A stretch of 64,000 bases of DNA from Xenorhabdus japonica (GTDB lineage Bacteria > Pseudomonadota > Gammaproteobacteria > Enterobacterales > Enterobacteriaceae): positions 16,907 through 80,906 of the forward strand of contig NZ_FOVO01000015.1 in the NCBI RefSeq assembly GCF_900115195.1, given 5' to 3'. Under the pieces are notes generated by a model. That model was not told the DNA's origin, did no database searches, and worked only from the letters and a program-made list of their open reading frames with translations. Both the position numbers and the translations under genes were made by a program. Shown here in pieces: positions 9,455-24,027 of this stretch (its first letter is position 1; each line of letters starts with the position of its first letter).

Positions 9455-12406
9455 ATGGCATACCGAGTTAAAACACAATTCACCCCTATCACAATTGCAT
9501 TGTCACTGGCATTTTCACTGGCCGCCCCGCCCCTGTTTGCCGAATCCAAACCGACGGCCACAACCCCAAACGGCAAGACAGATCTGGGAAAAATTCATGT
9601 CACGGATAAAAGCGATAAAGATGAAGAGGGTTATAACGCGGTCTATGACAAAGATATCGCCAATATTTATATCGGCAAAAAAGAAATAGAACGCTATAAG
9701 GGGACTTCTCCTGCCGATTTAATTAAAGGCGCAGTTGGCGTATACAGCGGCGATGCCCGCAATGGTGGCGCGTTGGATATCAATATCCGTGGCATTCAGG
9801 GACAGGGGCGCATTCCGGTCACGATTGATGGTACGGAACAGGCGATTACCGTAGGACGGGGTTATCATGGAGCCAATAACCGCAACTACATCGATCCAAA
9901 CCTGATCAGTAGCATCGAAATCGAAAAAGGCCCCTCTCTGAACCGCAGAGTTAAAGGATCAATCGGCGGTGCAGTATCTATCAAAACATTGACCATTGAT
10001 GATGTCGTGTCAGAAGGAGAGACCTTCGGTATCAATACCAAACTGGAAACCAGCAGCAACTCCGTGAGAGAACGTATGCCTTCCCTGTCACTGGGGCAGG
10101 ACTACCGTGATATTCCCGACTTTATCCAAAACGATGTTGAAACCGATCCTGCATTAAAAATCACCCCACATTCGTCAAAAGACAATAAGCTGTTTGGCTT
10201 CAAAGATAATGCGTTCCGCATCGCTGTGGGTACACGGCAGGAATATTTTGATTTGATGATGGCTTATGCTTACCGCCGTCAGGGTAACTATTTTGCCGGC
10301 AAGGGAGGTGCTCATCGTTATGATGAACCAATCACAGACGCTGATGAAAAACTCATGACAGGCGCATTAAACAGTTTAGATCCTTATCTGCCATTTGCAG
10401 CCCGTATTTATCGCTCCGGCAATGAAGTTCCCAATACTTCCAGTGAAATGCGTTCTGTGTTAATAAAAAACACTTGGCACCTTAACGATGACCAAGCCCT
10501 ACAACTGGGCTTTCGCAATACGCGAATGGAGTTCGGTGATATTATGCCTTCCAGGCTGGCAATGGTGCTTGCTAAAGATAATGTGGTTCCCCAATGGCCA
10601 TTAGCCAATGCCCACCAACAAGCCACCTACTTGACCTATAAATGGCATCCCACCGATAACCCCTATGTCGATTTAGACATGAATCTGTGGACAACCCGCA
10701 CGACGAGCAACACCAACACCGCAGGTGGATATCCCCGTAGCCCGATTGACAGAGATTATCAATGGGAACGAGGCACCGAAGGCAGGAACCCCAATATTGA
10801 TGGAACATTAATAAATACCTCTGCCACCAATTCTCAAAATAATCGTTGGGGGCTGGATATCTCAAATAAATTTGAACTCACCCGTAATCTGGATTTGACT
10901 TTAATGGGGAATTTCCAACGTGAGCGCCTTAACTCCAGTGATGGCTACAATCCCTATAATATGTATTTCTTCCAGTCACCTGCTAGAAAAGGGCAACGTC
11001 AGGAAATCAATCTTGCCTTTAATTTTGACTGGCGTCCTACTTCATGGCTGGCATTGAGCGCTGGAGCCAAACGCGTTTCCTATTGGTCTAAAGATGATTT
11101 TCTCACTGAACGACGCGCCGCAAGAGATGGACGTTACGAAAAACAGAAGGAAATCATTGGACATAAAATGAGTTACTTGCGAACACTGACAACAGAAGAA
11201 GCTGATTATCTCAAGAAACGGTGGGATGACGACTACTATTCCAAACTCAGCAGGCAAGAAAAAAGAGAAGTACGTAATAAAGTCAAGGACATATTCCTTA
11301 AACCAGAACGTAGTGGGCAAAAACGCTATATGGCTAAGGAAGAATTCACTTGGAATTACGCTCCCAACAACGGCCAGCTCAATAAAAACGATAACCCCTA
11401 TTTCAATGGTCAACTGGATATGAATGAAAAGGTTATCGACCCAATGAGCGGTAAAGAAGTCTATAAATATGAATACGGCACAAGCGTTAATGCAGATGGT
11501 ATAGCCGGCCCTGATGTTGACGATCCCTGGGAAACACCGTCAAAGCGTAAGGATCACGTTTGGGCTCCGACCTTCTCTGCTACCGCTTATGTCACCGACG
11601 ATTTCCGTATCTATACCCGTTATGCCGAAGCGGTCAGAATGCCCAGTATTTTTGAAGATACGGTCGGTTTTTCAGGCGCCAAAACTAACCGCGGAGGCCA
11701 ACAGTTCAAGCCTGAACGCGCAAAAACCGCCGAAGTAGGCTTTGTCTATGATTTCAGCCAATTGGTTGAGGCTGAACGTCATGCCGATATCAAACTCTCT
11801 TATTACAATACTGTGATCGAAAATGTATTTGATAGGGATAATACCTATAAATTCTCCCAATTAGATAAACAGAAACTGGCCGGTCTGGAATTACAGGCAC
11901 GTTACGATAATGGCAGTTTCTTCACCGATATGGGGTTGGTCTACAATATGAAAAACAAAGTGTGTGACAACAACTCTGTGTTAAGAATGGACTCTCAAAA
12001 TCGCTATGGCATCCCAGAATGTATTGATGGTGGTTTTCCCGGCGGTTTTTTACGTACCTCCATCCAGCCTAAATACTCAGCCAATCTGACCATCGGCGGA
12101 CGTCTGCTTGATGAAAAACTGGAGCTGGGCAGCCGGATGCTCTACCACAGCAAGGCAGAAAACAAAGATGAAAAATGGCTGATGAATGCCTTACCGGATG
12201 TTTATAAAGGGCAGTCTAACAACCCTATGCGCTGGAACCCGGTATTTACCGTTGATGCCTATATCAGCTATCAAATCACGCCAGACATATCGGTAGAACT
12301 GACGGGCACGAACCTGACTAATCGCTATTATCTCGATCCACTGACCCGTTCGATGATGCCAGCACCGGGCAGAACCTTTAAACTCAGTTTGACCAGCCAG
12401 TTTTAG
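9455..12406 (+). CDS. TonB-dependent outer-membrane receptor, probably for heme/hemophilin
   Basis: A 983-residue outer-membrane protein. After a signal peptide ending near PPLFAES comes a TonB-box/plug domain (IRGIQGQGRIPVTIDG, NYIDPNLISSIEIEKGPS, IGGAVSIKT) and a 22-strand barrel ending in Phe (TFKLSLTSQF). The family imports large ligands with energy from TonB. The position between a hemophilin secretor and a tonB gene points to heme or heme-hemophilin as ligand; this is inference from context. ATG at 9455 is chosen because GAGGCGAGGG lies 6 bases upstream; an upstream TTG at 9419 has no such support. Confidence 0.85.
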   Translation: MAYRVKTQFTPITIALSLAFSLAAPPLFAESKPTATTPNGKTDLGKIHVTDKSDKDEEGYNAVYDKDIANIYIGKKEIERYKGTSPADLIKGAVGVYSGDARNGGALDINIRGIQGQGRIPVTIDGTEQAITVGRGYHGANNRNYIDPNLISSIEIEKGPSLNRRVKGSIGGAVSIKTLTIDDVVSEGETFGINTKLETSSNSVRERMPSLSLGQDYRDIPDFIQNDVETDPALKITPHSSKDNKLFGFKDNAFRIAVGTRQEYFDLMMAYAYRRQGNYFAGKGGAHRYDEPITDADEKLMTGALNSLDPYLPFAARIYRSGNEVPNTSSEMRSVLIKNTWHLNDDQALQLGFRNTRMEFGDIMPSRLAMVLAKDNVVPQWPLANAHQQATYLTYKWHPTDNPYVDLDMNLWTTRTTSNTNTAGGYPRSPIDRDYQWERGTEGRNPNIDGTLINTSATNSQNNRWGLDISNKFELTRNLDLTLMGNFQRERLNSSDGYNPYNMYFFQSPARKGQRQEINLAFNFDWRPTSWLALSAGAKRVSYWSKDDFLTERRAARDGRYEKQKEIIGHKMSYLRTLTTEEADYLKKRWDDDYYSKLSRQEKREVRNKVKDIFLKPERSGQKRYMAKEEFTWNYAPNNGQLNKNDNPYFNGQLDMNEKVIDPMSGKEVYKYEYGTSVNADGIAGPDVDDPWETPSKRKDHVWAPTFSATAYVTDDFRIYTRYAEAVRMPSIFEDTVGFSGAKTNRGGQQFKPERAKTAEVGFVYDFSQLVEAERHADIKLSYYNTVIENVFDRDNTYKFSQLDKQKLAGLELQARYDNGSFFTDMGLVYNMKNKVCDNNSVLRMDSQNRYGIPECIDGGFPGGFLRTSIQPKYSANLTIGGRLLDEKLELGSRMLYHSKAENKDEKWLMNALPDVYKGQSNNPMRWNPVFTVDAYISYQITPDISVELTGTNLTNRYYLDPLTRSMMPAPGRTFKLSLTSQF

Positions 12407-12430
12407 AGGCTTGTTTTATTAGAGGATAGT

Positions 12431-13258
12431 GTGACCAGTACAGCCATATTAGATAATCCAGCCACTTATTCTCCATTGATGCCCAGAAAGGGCTTACTGG
12501 TTGGTATCCTGATTGCCATTTTATTGCATATCAGTCTGATATGGCTGTTCAATCGACATGCTTCATATGATGACACAGCCCATCATATCAACAACAATTC
12601 TTCTACTACGGGGCTATCGATTACGATGGTTGCCGCCTCATCGTGGGAGAATAAGCCGGAACCTGTTTCGCCGCCAACCCCGCTTTTAACTGCACCGGAA
12701 TCACCGATAAAACCTGAAATTGTGCTGGATAAAGCGATCCCAACTGAAAACACAGTGGCAAAACCGCTGGAAATCAACAAACCAAAGAAACGTAAAAAGC
12801 AGCAGAGAGAAAAACAGCAAGAGATAGCAGAAAAGAAACCCACCCCATCACCGCAGGTACAAGAAAACAATAATGCAGAGCAGGTAACCAGCGGTAGCGC
12901 TCAGATTAATTCGGAAAGCAGTATGAGCCGGGCTGTAACGTCACAGCCTTTGGTGGGACAGGGAAATAGTGAGATGGATAATTACCACGCAAGGCTGCGG
13001 CAGGAAATTGAGCGCCATAAACGCTATCCCCGCAAGGCAAAGAGGATGAAACAGGAAGGCTCAGTCATCGTTAACTTTACCCTGCTGGATGACGGTACAT
13101 TAACCGCTACCAAAGTGATTAATTCTTCAGGCAACTCTACATTGGATAATGCCGCACTCGATGCCATCAATCGCGCCATATCTGTTGGCCCCAAGCCAGC
13201 AGATATGGCGTCAGTGGTCACACTGGAACTCGATTTTATGTTGGATAAAACGAGATAA
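12431..13258 (+). CDS. TonB-family energy transducer (locus-dedicated)
   Basis: A 275-residue protein starting at GTG. It has one N-terminal membrane helix (GLLVGILIAILLHISLIWLF), a long Pro/Lys/Glu-rich periplasmic linker (residues about 75-150) and a C-terminal TonB domain (RYPRKAKRMKQEGSVIVNFT, then VINSSGNSTLDNAALDAI). It links the ExbB/ExbD proton motor to outer-membrane receptors. It lies 24 bases after the receptor stop, in the same direction, so it probably serves that receptor; no exbB or exbD is seen nearby. It ends 10 bases from the convergent mnmE stop. It could instead be a general second TonB. Confidence 0.85.
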   Translation: MTSTAILDNPATYSPLMPRKGLLVGILIAILLHISLIWLFNRHASYDDTAHHINNNSSTTGLSITMVAASSWENKPEPVSPPTPLLTAPESPIKPEIVLDKAIPTENTVAKPLEINKPKKRKKQQREKQQEIAEKKPTPSPQVQENNNAEQVTSGSAQINSESSMSRAVTSQPLVGQGNSEMDNYHARLRQEIERHKRYPRKAKRMKQEGSVIVNFTLLDDGTLTATKVINSSGNSTLDNAALDAINRAISVGPKPADMASVVTLELDFMLDKTR

Positions 13259-13268
13259 CACCAGTTTT

Positions 13269-14633
13269 TCACTTACCAATACAAAAACTCGAAAAAATCC
13301 GCCCCAACAAATCATCGGAAGTAAATTCGCCGGTGATTTCACTCAATGTTTGCTGTGCCAGACGCAGTTCTTCTGCCAGCAATTCTCCTGAACGGGCAAA
13401 GACCAGTTGCTGATGGCCTTCCTGCAAATGTTCTGCCGCCGTATTCAATGCCTGCAAATGACGACGACGGGCAAGGAAACCACCTTCAGTATTACTGTTG
13501 AAACCGATTGTCTCTTTTAGGTGGTCGCGCAGCGAATCAACACCTTTCCCATCACGGGCAGAGAGGCGAATTAATGTATAACCGTTGATTTCTGCAACAC
13601 CCGTTTCTTCCCCGGTCATATCTGTCTTATTACGAATGACCGTAATAGGCAGATATTCAGGCAGCTTAGTCATAAATTCAGGCCAGATTTGTGCTGGCTC
13701 AATAGCATCCGTAGTCGTACTGTCCACCATAAACAGCACCCGATCAGCCTGTTCGATTTCCTGCCATGCCCGCTCAATGCCGATACGTTCCACTTCATCA
13801 CTGGCTTCACGCAATCCCGCCGTATCAATCACATGCAGCGGCATTCCATCGATATGAATGTGTTCGCGCAAAACATCACGTGTTGTACCTGCAATATCAG
13901 TCACAATCGCTGCTTCACGTCCTGCCAGTGCATTAAGCAGGCTGGATTTACCCGCATTCGGACGCCCTGCAATCACGACTTTCATACCTTCGCGCAACAA
14001 GCTGCCCTGACGCGCCTGTGAACGCACCTGATCCAGTTCTGCGATCACTTCATCCAGACTGGCTTCTATTTTGCCATCGGAAAGAAAATCAATCTCTTCA
14101 TCAGGAAAATCAATCGCTGCTTCAACGTAGATCCGCAAGTTAGTCAGCGCTTCTACCATTTGATGAACTTGGTTGGAGAACGTTCCTTGCAGGGAGTTCA
14201 TCGCGGAGCGTGCCGCTTGTTCTGAACTGGCATCGATCAAATCTGCAATAGCTTCTGCTTGTGCCAAATCGAGTTTATCATTTAAGAAAGCACGTTCAGA
14301 AAACTCCCCCGGATTCGCAATGCGCACGCCGGAAATAGCCAGAATACGTTTTAACAACAAATCCAGAATAACTGGCCCACCGTGCCCTTGAAGCTCCAGT
14401 ACATCTTCTCCCGTAAATGAGTTAGGGCCAGGAAAGTAAAGTGCAATTCCCTGATCAAGCACAGAACCATCTACATCACGGAAGGGCAGGTAATCAGCAT
14501 AACGGGGTTTTGGGAGTTTCCCCAATACCACCTGAGCGACTTCCGCCGCCTTACGGCCAGAAATACGCAGAATGCCTACACCGCCTCGTCCCGGAGGAGT
14601 AGCCTGAGCGACTATTGTATCGGTGGTATTCAT
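13269..14633 (-). CDS. mnmE: tRNA-modifying GTPase MnmE
   Basis: A 454-residue GTPase that, with MnmG, builds the 5-carboxymethylaminomethyl group on wobble uridine 34 of several tRNAs. The N-terminal tetrahydrofolate-binding domain holds [14 protein letters not shown] domain within the helical domain has the P-loop [12 protein letters not shown], then [14 protein letters not shown] and NKTD. The C-terminal CIGK supplies the conserved cysteine. Partner mnmG is in this window at 53.7-55.6 kb. It is downstream of yidC, as in E. coli. Confidence 0.96.
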   Translation of the reverse strand: MNTTDTIVAQATPPGRGGVGILRISGRKAAEVAQVVLGKLPKPRYADYLPFRDVDGSVLDQGIALYFPGPNSFTGEDVLELQGHGGPVILDLLLKRILAISGVRIANPGEFSERAFLNDKLDLAQAEAIADLIDASSEQAARSAMNSLQGTFSNQVHQMVEALTNLRIYVEAAIDFPDEEIDFLSDGKIEASLDEVIAELDQVRSQARQGSLLREGMKVVIAGRPNAGKSSLLNALAGREAAIVTDIAGTTRDVLREHIHIDGMPLHVIDTAGLREASDEVERIGIERAWQEIEQADRVLFMVDSTTTDAIEPAQIWPEFMTKLPEYLPITVIRNKTDMTGEETGVAEINGYTLIRLSARDGKGVDSLRDHLKETIGFNSNTEGGFLARRRHLQALNTAAEHLQEGHQQLVFARSGELLAEELRLAQQTLSEITGEFTSDDLLGRIFSSFCIGK

Positions 14634-14652
14634 GAAATTCTCTCTTTTGACC

Positions 14653-14718
14653 TATATCCGTTATCTTCAAGCAAATAGCTGCTTTATTGACTGTAAACTA
14701 AAATCTATTGGGTATATA
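14653..14718. repeat. dispersed palindromic repeat, copy 1 (diverged)
   Basis: The segment runs from TATATCCGTTATCTTCAAGC to AAATCTATTGGGTATATA, with terminal inverted ends (TATATCC and GGGTATATA). It resembles two further copies at 43791-43870 and 45416-45475. Small palindromic repeats with CTTCAAGTTGC and CTTGAAATCTATTGGG arms are common between genes in Xenorhabdus, Photorhabdus and relatives. It lies between yidC and mnmE. Confidence 0.6.
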
Positions 14719-14731
14719 AACTGCAATAATA

Positions 14732-14752
14732 AAGGCGGTCAATGACCGCCTT
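14732..14752 (-). terminator. yidC terminator
   Basis: AAGGCGGTC and GACCGCCTT form a 9-base stem with a 3-base loop, followed on the minus strand by TTATTATT. It lies 70 bases after the yidC stop. Confidence 0.75.
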
Positions 14753-14821
14753 CTACTTATAATTTAAAACTCGTACCTTAATTTTAAAACGAATATCTTA
14801 AAAACTAGCTTTTAAAAAGCG

Positions 14822-16438
14822 TTACTTTTTTTCGCGGGTATGCAAACCGCGTTTCTCCAGACTGCGGAAAATAACCTGCTGCTGGATAATGGTAACCAAG
14901 TTACTGACGATGTAGTACAGAACCAGACCAGATGGGAACCACAAGAAGAAGACTGTGAACACGACAGGCATGTAGGTCATGATCTTCTGCTGCATTGGGT
15001 CAGTCACGGTAGTTGGTGACAGTTTCTGGATAACAAACATGGTCACACCCATCAGCAATGGCAGGATGTAGTAAGGATCTTGTGCAGACAAATCCTTAAT
15101 CCAACCAATGAACGGTGCATGGCGCAACTCAACAGAACCCATTAGCATGTAGTACAACGCAAGGAAGATTGGCATCTGAATCAACAGAGGCAAGCAGCCG
15201 CCCAGCGGGTTTACTTTCTCAGTTTTGTACAACGCCATCATTTCTTGGCTCATGCGCTGGCGATCATCACCAAAACGCTCACGCATCGCCGTGATTTTCG
15301 GCTGCAACAGACGCATTTTCGCCATTGACGTGTATTGCGCCTTAGTCAGCGGATACATGATACCGCGCACGATAAAGGTGATCGCAATAATGGAGAAGCC
15401 CCAGTTACCGATGAATTCATGCAGGAATTTCAGTAGCTTGAACAATGGCTGGGAAATGAACCACAACCAACCGTAATCTACGGTCAGATCCAGATGTGGT
15501 GCAACTGCCGCCATTTTGTCCTGAATTTCAGGGCCTACCCACAGAGTAGAAGAAATATTCTGCTGGCTCTTCGGCGCGATATTGATGTTTTCACCCTTGT
15601 ACCCGATGATCGCCATTTTTTGGTCTTTCAGGTCAATGGAATAGAAAGTACTGGTTTTGCTTTCTCCCGGAACCCAAGCAGTAGCGAAATATTGCTGGAG
15701 CATCGCTACCCAGCCACCTTTTGTGGATACGGAAAGCGCTTTGCTTTCAATATCACCAAATTTGTACTTTTCGTATTTTATGTTATCAGAAGAGTAAGCC
15801 GCACCACGATAAGTATGCAGAGCAAAGTTGCTGCTGCCATTATCACGATGTTTTGGCAAATCAATGCTCTGTTTCAACTGACCGAAAAACGCCATCTGCA
15901 ATGGTTTGTCAGTGACGTTATTGATGCTGTAATCAACAGAAACTGCATAGCCACCACGTTTTAAAACGAAGGTCTTGACATAAACCACGCCATCCGGGGC
16001 GGTATAAGTCATCGGAATACGTAATTCATCCTGACCATCAGCCAAAACAAAGCTATTTTGGGCGGCATGATAAAGCGGACGTTCAGCTTGCTTATCTGGA
16101 CCATTGGTACCAGTTAATCCACTTTGAGCCTGATAAGTGAACTCAGGGGTTGTTTCCAGCAGTTTGAACGGTGTTTTGGAGCCCAGAGTATCTGGATAGG
16201 CCAGCAGATCAGCCTCCTCGATATCACCGCCACGGGTATTGATATGCAATGAAAGCACATCCGTTTTCACGGTGACCAGTTTACCTTGCCCACTGCTTGC
16301 TTCGCTACTCAGCGTAGTATTTGCTTGCTGCGTGATCTGGGCCGTTGGTTGTGGGTTTTTGTCATTTTCCCACGCCTGCCAGACCAAGAACGAAACAAAC
16401 AGCAAGGCGATGAGAAGAAGATTGCGTTGCGAATCCAT
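14822..16438 (-). CDS. yidC: membrane protein insertase YidC
   Basis: A 538-residue inner-membrane insertase of the YidC/Oxa1 family, used alone or with SecYEG (for example for the ATP synthase c subunit encoded in this window). It has an N-terminal membrane helix ([18 protein letters not shown]), a large periplasmic beta domain (about residues 60-320) and a conserved C-terminal five-helix core ([20 protein letters not shown] with the conserved arginine; [20 protein letters not shown]). The ends match the family. It starts 2 bases after the yidD stop. Confidence 0.97.
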   Translation of the reverse strand: MDSQRNLLLIALLFVSFLVWQAWENDKNPQPTAQITQQANTTLSSEASSGQGKLVTVKTDVLSLHINTRGGDIEEADLLAYPDTLGSKTPFKLLETTPEFTYQAQSGLTGTNGPDKQAERPLYHAAQNSFVLADGQDELRIPMTYTAPDGVVYVKTFVLKRGGYAVSVDYSINNVTDKPLQMAFFGQLKQSIDLPKHRDNGSSNFALHTYRGAAYSSDNIKYEKYKFGDIESKALSVSTKGGWVAMLQQYFATAWVPGESKTSTFYSIDLKDQKMAIIGYKGENINIAPKSQQNISSTLWVGPEIQDKMAAVAPHLDLTVDYGWLWFISQPLFKLLKFLHEFIGNWGFSIIAITFIVRGIMYPLTKAQYTSMAKMRLLQPKITAMRERFGDDRQRMSQEMMALYKTEKVNPLGGCLPLLIQMPIFLALYYMLMGSVELRHAPFIGWIKDLSAQDPYYILPLLMGVTMFVIQKLSPTTVTDPMQQKIMTYMPVVFTVFFLWFPSGLVLYYIVSNLVTIIQQQVIFRSLEKRGLHTREKK

Positions 16439-16440
16439 CG

Positions 16441-16701
16441 TTAATGTTCTCTGTTATCGTCGTTTTTTTTAGGTGGGACAGGATCATCACCACCTTCGTG
16501 TAAAGGATGGCATTTTAATACGCGCTTCACTGTTAACCAGCCGCCTTTTATCATTCCAAACCTGCGCAATGCCTCTATGCCATAGTGGGAACAGGTAGGA
16601 TTGAAACGACAACGAGGCCCCAGCAGTGGACTAATCACTAACTGGTAGCCTCTGATCAAAGCAATCAGGAGGCGCGAGCCAAGCGACAGTGACGACGCCA
16701 T
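16441..16701 (-). CDS. yidD: membrane protein insertion efficiency factor YidD
   Basis: An 86-residue protein of the YidD family with the cysteine-containing core [21 protein letters not shown] and [14 protein letters not shown]. It is thought to help YidC-dependent membrane insertion. It overlaps the 3' end of rnpA by 37 bases in another frame, a conserved arrangement in enterobacteria. Confidence 0.95.
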   Translation of the reverse strand: MASSLSLGSRLLIALIRGYQLVISPLLGPRCRFNPTCSHYGIEALRRFGMIKGGWLTVKRVLKCHPLHEGGDDPVPPKKNDDNREH

Positions 16702-17024
16702 AATTTGCCCAAAGCTTCCGTCAGCTCACGGTTATCAAGCTCAGCAACCCCTTTTCTCACCAAAATCACAAAATCCATTGAAGGCAATTTATGCTGGTTT
16801 AAACGAAAACTTTCACGAGCCAGTCGCTTAATACGATTTCGCTCATGGGCGCGTTTAACATTTTTTTTGGCGACGGTTAGACCGATGCGGGGATGCCCCA
16901 GCTCATTCAAGCGCCCGAGAACAGTTATCTCTGCAGAGCTTGCCCGTTGTGGCTGCTGGAAAACATACGTGAAATGCTCGGGAGTTAACAAACGTAACTC
17001 CCTCGGAAAAGCGAGCTTAACCAC
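16665..17024 (-). CDS. rnpA: ribonuclease P protein component
   Basis: The 119-residue basic protein subunit of RNase P, which removes tRNA 5' leaders together with M1 RNA. The RNR signature ([19 protein letters not shown], then [10 protein letters not shown]) is present. The start is GTG at 17024, matching the family N-terminus [18 protein letters not shown]. It follows rpmH by 18 bases and overlaps yidD. Confidence 0.97.
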   Translation of the reverse strand: MVKLAFPRELRLLTPEHFTYVFQQPQRASSAEITVLGRLNELGHPRIGLTVAKKNVKRAHERNRIKRLARESFRLNQHKLPSMDFVILVRKGVAELDNRELTEALGKLWRRHCRLARAS

Positions 17025-17042
17025 TTGGTATGGTTAGCTTTA

Positions 17043-17911
<869 letters not shown>

Positions 17912-19300
17912 GTGTCACTTTCGCTTTGGCAGCAATGTCTTGCCCGATTGCAGGATGAGTTACCTGCCACAGAATTCAGTATGTGGATACGACCCCTTCA
18001 GGCAGAACTGAGTGATAACACTTTGGCTCTCTATGCCCCCAACCGTTTTGTGCTGGATTGGGTAAGAGAGAAATATATTAATAATATCAATTTGTTATTA
18101 AATGATTTCTGTGGTCCTGAAGTACCGTTACTGCGTTTTGAAGTAGGGAATAAGCCTGTTTCACCAAACCAGTCTGCAGCTCAGAAAATCATTGCCGATA
18201 TGCCGGTGGCTGCTGTGCCGTCCAGTTCATCAGTACGCCCAAGTTGGGACAATCCAAAAACCCAGCCAGAGTTATCTTATCGTTCCAATGTTAATCCCAA
18301 GCATACATTCGATAACTTTGTTGAAGGTAAATCCAACCAACTCGCCAGAGCTGCTGCCAGACAAGTAGCAGATAATCCGGGAGGCGCATATAATCCCCTG
18401 TTCCTCTATGGCGGAACCGGATTGGGCAAAACCCACCTTTTGCATGCTGTCGGCAACAGCATTATGGCACGCAAGTCCAATGCAAAAGTGGTTTACATGC
18501 ACTCTGAACGTTTCGTTCAGGATATGGTAAAAGCATTGCAAAACAATGCGATAGAAGAATTCAAACGTTATTATCGCTCAGTGGATGCCCTACTGATCGA
18601 TGATATTCAGTTTTTTGCAAATAAAGAGCGATCCCAAGAAGAATTCTTTCATACGTTCAATGCCCTGTTAGAAGGTAATCAACAAATTATTCTAACATCA
18701 GACCGCTATCCGAAAGAGATCAATGGCGTCGAAGATCGGTTAAAATCCCGTTTTGGCTGGGGATTAACCGTTGCTATCGAACCACCGGAGCTGGAGACTC
18801 GCGTTGCCATTCTGATGAAGAAAGCTGACGAGAATCAAATCCAGTTACCGGGAGAAGTGGCTTTCTTTATTGCCAAACGCCTGCGATCTAACGTTCGTGA
18901 ACTCGAAGGCGCTTTGAATCGGGTCATCGCCAACGCCAATTTTACAGGCCGTGCGATTACTATTGATTTTGTACGCGAAGCATTACGTGACTTATTGGCT
19001 CTACAGGAAAAGCTGGTAACCATTGATAATATTCAGAAAACTGTAGCTGAATATTACAAAATCAAGGTTGCGGATCTGCTTTCGAAGCGCCGCTCACGCT
19101 CCGTTGCCCGTCCGAGACAAATGGCAATGGCGCTGGCAAAAGAGCTGACAAATCACAGCTTGCCTGAAATCGGGGATGCCTTTGGTGGACGTGACCATAC
19201 AACTGTACTTCATGCTTGTCGAAAAATCGAACAATTGCGTGAAGAGAGTCATGACATCAAAGAAGATTTTTCTAACTTAATCAGAACATTATCTTCCTAG
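17912..19300 (+). CDS. dnaA: chromosomal replication initiator DnaA
   Basis: A 462-residue AAA+ initiator that binds DnaA boxes in oriC (55.6-55.9 kb here) and opens the origin. An N-terminal DnaB-contact domain is followed by a variable linker (about 90-130), an AAA+ core with Walker [13 protein letters not shown] and Walker [10 protein letters not shown], and a C-terminal helix-turn-helix with the signature [15 protein letters not shown]. The start is GTG after AAGGGAG. dnaN follows after 4 bases. Confidence 0.98.
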   Translation: MSLSLWQQCLARLQDELPATEFSMWIRPLQAELSDNTLALYAPNRFVLDWVREKYINNINLLLNDFCGPEVPLLRFEVGNKPVSPNQSAAQKIIADMPVAAVPSSSSVRPSWDNPKTQPELSYRSNVNPKHTFDNFVEGKSNQLARAAARQVADNPGGAYNPLFLYGGTGLGKTHLLHAVGNSIMARKSNAKVVYMHSERFVQDMVKALQNNAIEEFKRYYRSVDALLIDDIQFFANKERSQEEFFHTFNALLEGNQQIILTSDRYPKEINGVEDRLKSRFGWGLTVAIEPPELETRVAILMKKADENQIQLPGEVAFFIAKRLRSNVRELEGALNRVIANANFTGRAITIDFVREALRDLLALQEKLVTIDNIQKTVAEYYKIKVADLLSKRRSRSVARPRQMAMALAKELTNHSLPEIGDAFGGRDHTTVLHACRKIEQLREESHDIKEDFSNLIRTLSS

Positions 19301-19304
19301 CGCT

Positions 19305-20405
19305 ATGAAATTCATCATTGAACGTGAGCAATTATTAAAACCTTTGCAGCAGGTGAGCAGCCCTTTGAGCGGCCGCCCTACTCTGCCCATTTTAGGTAAC
19401 TTATTATTACAGGTCACAACAGGTTCTCTGTTGCTGACAGGCACCGATTTGGAAATGGAAATGAAGGCTCGGGTTACACTTGCCCAGCCACATGAACAAG
19501 GTGCAACCACTGTCCCCGCACGTAAATTCTTTGATATCTGGCGCGGGTTGCCTGACGGAGCGAAAATCAGCGTAGAACTGGACGGCGATCGCATTCTCGT
19601 CCGTTCTGGTCGCAGCCGCTTTTCGCTCTCGACCTTGCCCGCTTCAGATTTTCCCAATCTTGATGACTGGCAGAGCGAAGTCGAATTTTCTCTGCCTCAG
19701 GCCACACTGAAACGTCTGATTGAATCCACTCAATTTTCCATGGCGCATCAGGATGTTCGCTATTACTTGAATGGTATGTTGTTTGAAACGGAAGGCGAAG
19801 AACTGCGTACCGTAGCCACTGATGGCCATCGTTTGGCGGTTTGCTCCATGAGCATCGGACAAAATCTGCCGTCCCATTCAGTGATCGTACCTCGCAAAGG
19901 GGTCATTGAATTAATGCGCCTGCTGGATGGCGGAGACAACCCACTACAACTACAGATTGGCAGCAACAACATCCGTGCCCATGTTGGTGATTTTATCTTC
20001 ACATCGAAGTTGGTTGATGGCCGTTTTCCTGACTATCGCCACGTACTGCCAAAAAATCCTGATAAAACGTTGGAAGCCAATTGTGACATGCTTAAGCAGG
20101 CATTTTCACGGGCAGCGATTTTATCCAACGAAAAATTCCGTGGCGTTCGCATCTATTTAAGTGAAAACCAACTTAGAATTACCGCCAATAATCCGGAGCA
20201 AGAAGAAGCAGAAGAGATCGTTGATGTCAGTTATCAGGGCACTGAAATGGAAATTGGCTTCAATGTCAGCTATGTATTGGATGTTCTAAACGCATTAAAA
20301 TGCGAGCAAGTGAGTCTCCTGCTAACGGATGCCACATCCAGCGTAAAAATTGAGAATTCAGCCAGTCAAGCTGCGACTTATGTCGTGATGCCGATGCGTC
20401 TGTAA
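19305..20405 (+). CDS. dnaN: DNA polymerase III sliding clamp (beta subunit)
   Basis: A 366-residue clamp protein with the three-fold repeated domain layout of the family. It begins MKFIIEREQLLKPLQQVSSP and ends with the conserved YVVMPMRL. It forms a ring dimer on DNA and tethers polymerases. Its place between dnaA and recF is universal in enterobacteria, and transcription is shared with dnaA. Confidence 0.98.
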   Translation: MKFIIEREQLLKPLQQVSSPLSGRPTLPILGNLLLQVTTGSLLLTGTDLEMEMKARVTLAQPHEQGATTVPARKFFDIWRGLPDGAKISVELDGDRILVRSGRSRFSLSTLPASDFPNLDDWQSEVEFSLPQATLKRLIESTQFSMAHQDVRYYLNGMLFETEGEELRTVATDGHRLAVCSMSIGQNLPSHSVIVPRKGVIELMRLLDGGDNPLQLQIGSNNIRAHVGDFIFTSKLVDGRFPDYRHVLPKNPDKTLEANCDMLKQAFSRAAILSNEKFRGVRIYLSENQLRITANNPEQEEAEEIVDVSYQGTEMEIGFNVSYVLDVLNALKCEQVSLLLTDATSSVKIENSASQAATYVVMPMRL

Positions 20406-20438
20406 AGAATGCGCCTATAACAGAATTAACTCATAAAT

Positions 20439-21530
20439 ATGATTCTCTCGCGTTTGCTGATCCGCGATTTCCGTAATATCGCGGATGCTGATCTGTCATT
20501 GGCAACCGGTTTTAATTTTCTGGTTGGGCCAAACGGTAGCGGCAAAACAAGTATACTGGAAGCCATTTATACATTGGGTCATGGTCGTGCTTTTCGCAGT
20601 ATTCAGGCGGGAAGAGTCATTCGCCATGACTGCGAAGAGTTCATTCTTCATGGGCGAATTAATCAGCAATCCCATGAACGTATTTTGTCGGTGGGCTTAA
20701 GCAAAAACCGTCAAGGCGATAGCAAGGTCAGGATAGATGGCAGTGATGGGCATAAAATTGCTGAATTGGCGAAAATGCTGCCCATGCAACTCATTACGCC
20801 AGAAGGTTTTACTTTACTAAATGGTGGCCCAAAATATCGTCGGGCTTTTATTGATTGGGGATGTTTTCACAATGAACCACGTTTTTTTACTGCTTGGGCC
20901 AATCTTAAAAGGCTGCTCAAACAGCGGAATGCGGCATTGCGACAAGTCACCCGCTACAGCCAAATCCAGCATTGGGATCGGGAACTTGCTCCGCTGGCAA
21001 CCGAAATCAGTCAATGGCGGGCTGAGTATATTGCAGGAATTTCCGAGGATATAGAAAAAACCTGCAAACAATTTTTACCTGAATTCACACTCAGCGTCAG
21101 CTTCCAACAAGGCTGGGACAAAGAGAGTGAATATGTGGAACTGCTCGCGCGGCAATTTGAGCGCGACAGATCGCTAACCTACACGGCTTCCGGCCCGCAT
21201 AAAGCCGATCTGCGGATCAGGGCGGACAGTACGCCAGTAGAAGATATGCTGTCCCGTGGTCAGTTAAAGCTACTGATGTGCGCGTTGAGGTTAGCACAGG
21301 GTGAATATTTCACCCGACAGAGCGGGCAAAAATGCCTGTATCTGCTTGATGATTTTGCCTCAGAACTGGATGCCGGCCGTCGTCAGCTATTAGCCGAGCG
21401 TCTAAAATCTACGCAAGCCCAAGTGTTTGTCAGTGCAATTACACCGGGGCAAGTTACAGACATGATTGATGTAAATAGCAGGATGTTTCGCGTAGAACAT
21501 GGCAAAATCGAGGTTCAACCACAGGATTAA
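20439..21530 (+). CDS. recF: recombination mediator protein RecF
   Basis: A 363-residue SMC-like ATPase that helps load RecA at single-strand gaps. Walker A is [14 protein letters not shown] near residue 30, the signature is [13 protein letters not shown], and Walker B is [12 protein letters not shown]. It follows dnaN by 33 bases and precedes gyrB by 18. Confidence 0.97.
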   Translation: MILSRLLIRDFRNIADADLSLATGFNFLVGPNGSGKTSILEAIYTLGHGRAFRSIQAGRVIRHDCEEFILHGRINQQSHERILSVGLSKNRQGDSKVRIDGSDGHKIAELAKMLPMQLITPEGFTLLNGGPKYRRAFIDWGCFHNEPRFFTAWANLKRLLKQRNAALRQVTRYSQIQHWDRELAPLATEISQWRAEYIAGISEDIEKTCKQFLPEFTLSVSFQQGWDKESEYVELLARQFERDRSLTYTASGPHKADLRIRADSTPVEDMLSRGQLKLLMCALRLAQGEYFTRQSGQKCLYLLDDFASELDAGRRQLLAERLKSTQAQVFVSAITPGQVTDMIDVNSRMFRVEHGKIEVQPQD

Positions 21531-23963
<2,433 letters not shown>

Positions 23964-23987
23964 TATCACTGATTAAATTTCATATCC

Positions 23988-24016
23988 ATCCCAGATAACG
24001 TACAGTTATCTGGGAT
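23988..24016. terminator. hairpin between convergent gyrB and the unknown secreted gene
   Basis: ATCCCAGATAAC pairs with TTATCTGGGAT across a short loop. It lies between two convergent genes and probably ends both, although the adjacent homopolymer is A7 on the + strand, so neither side has a classic U tail. Confidence 0.55.
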
Positions 24017-24027
24017 AAAAAAATAAA

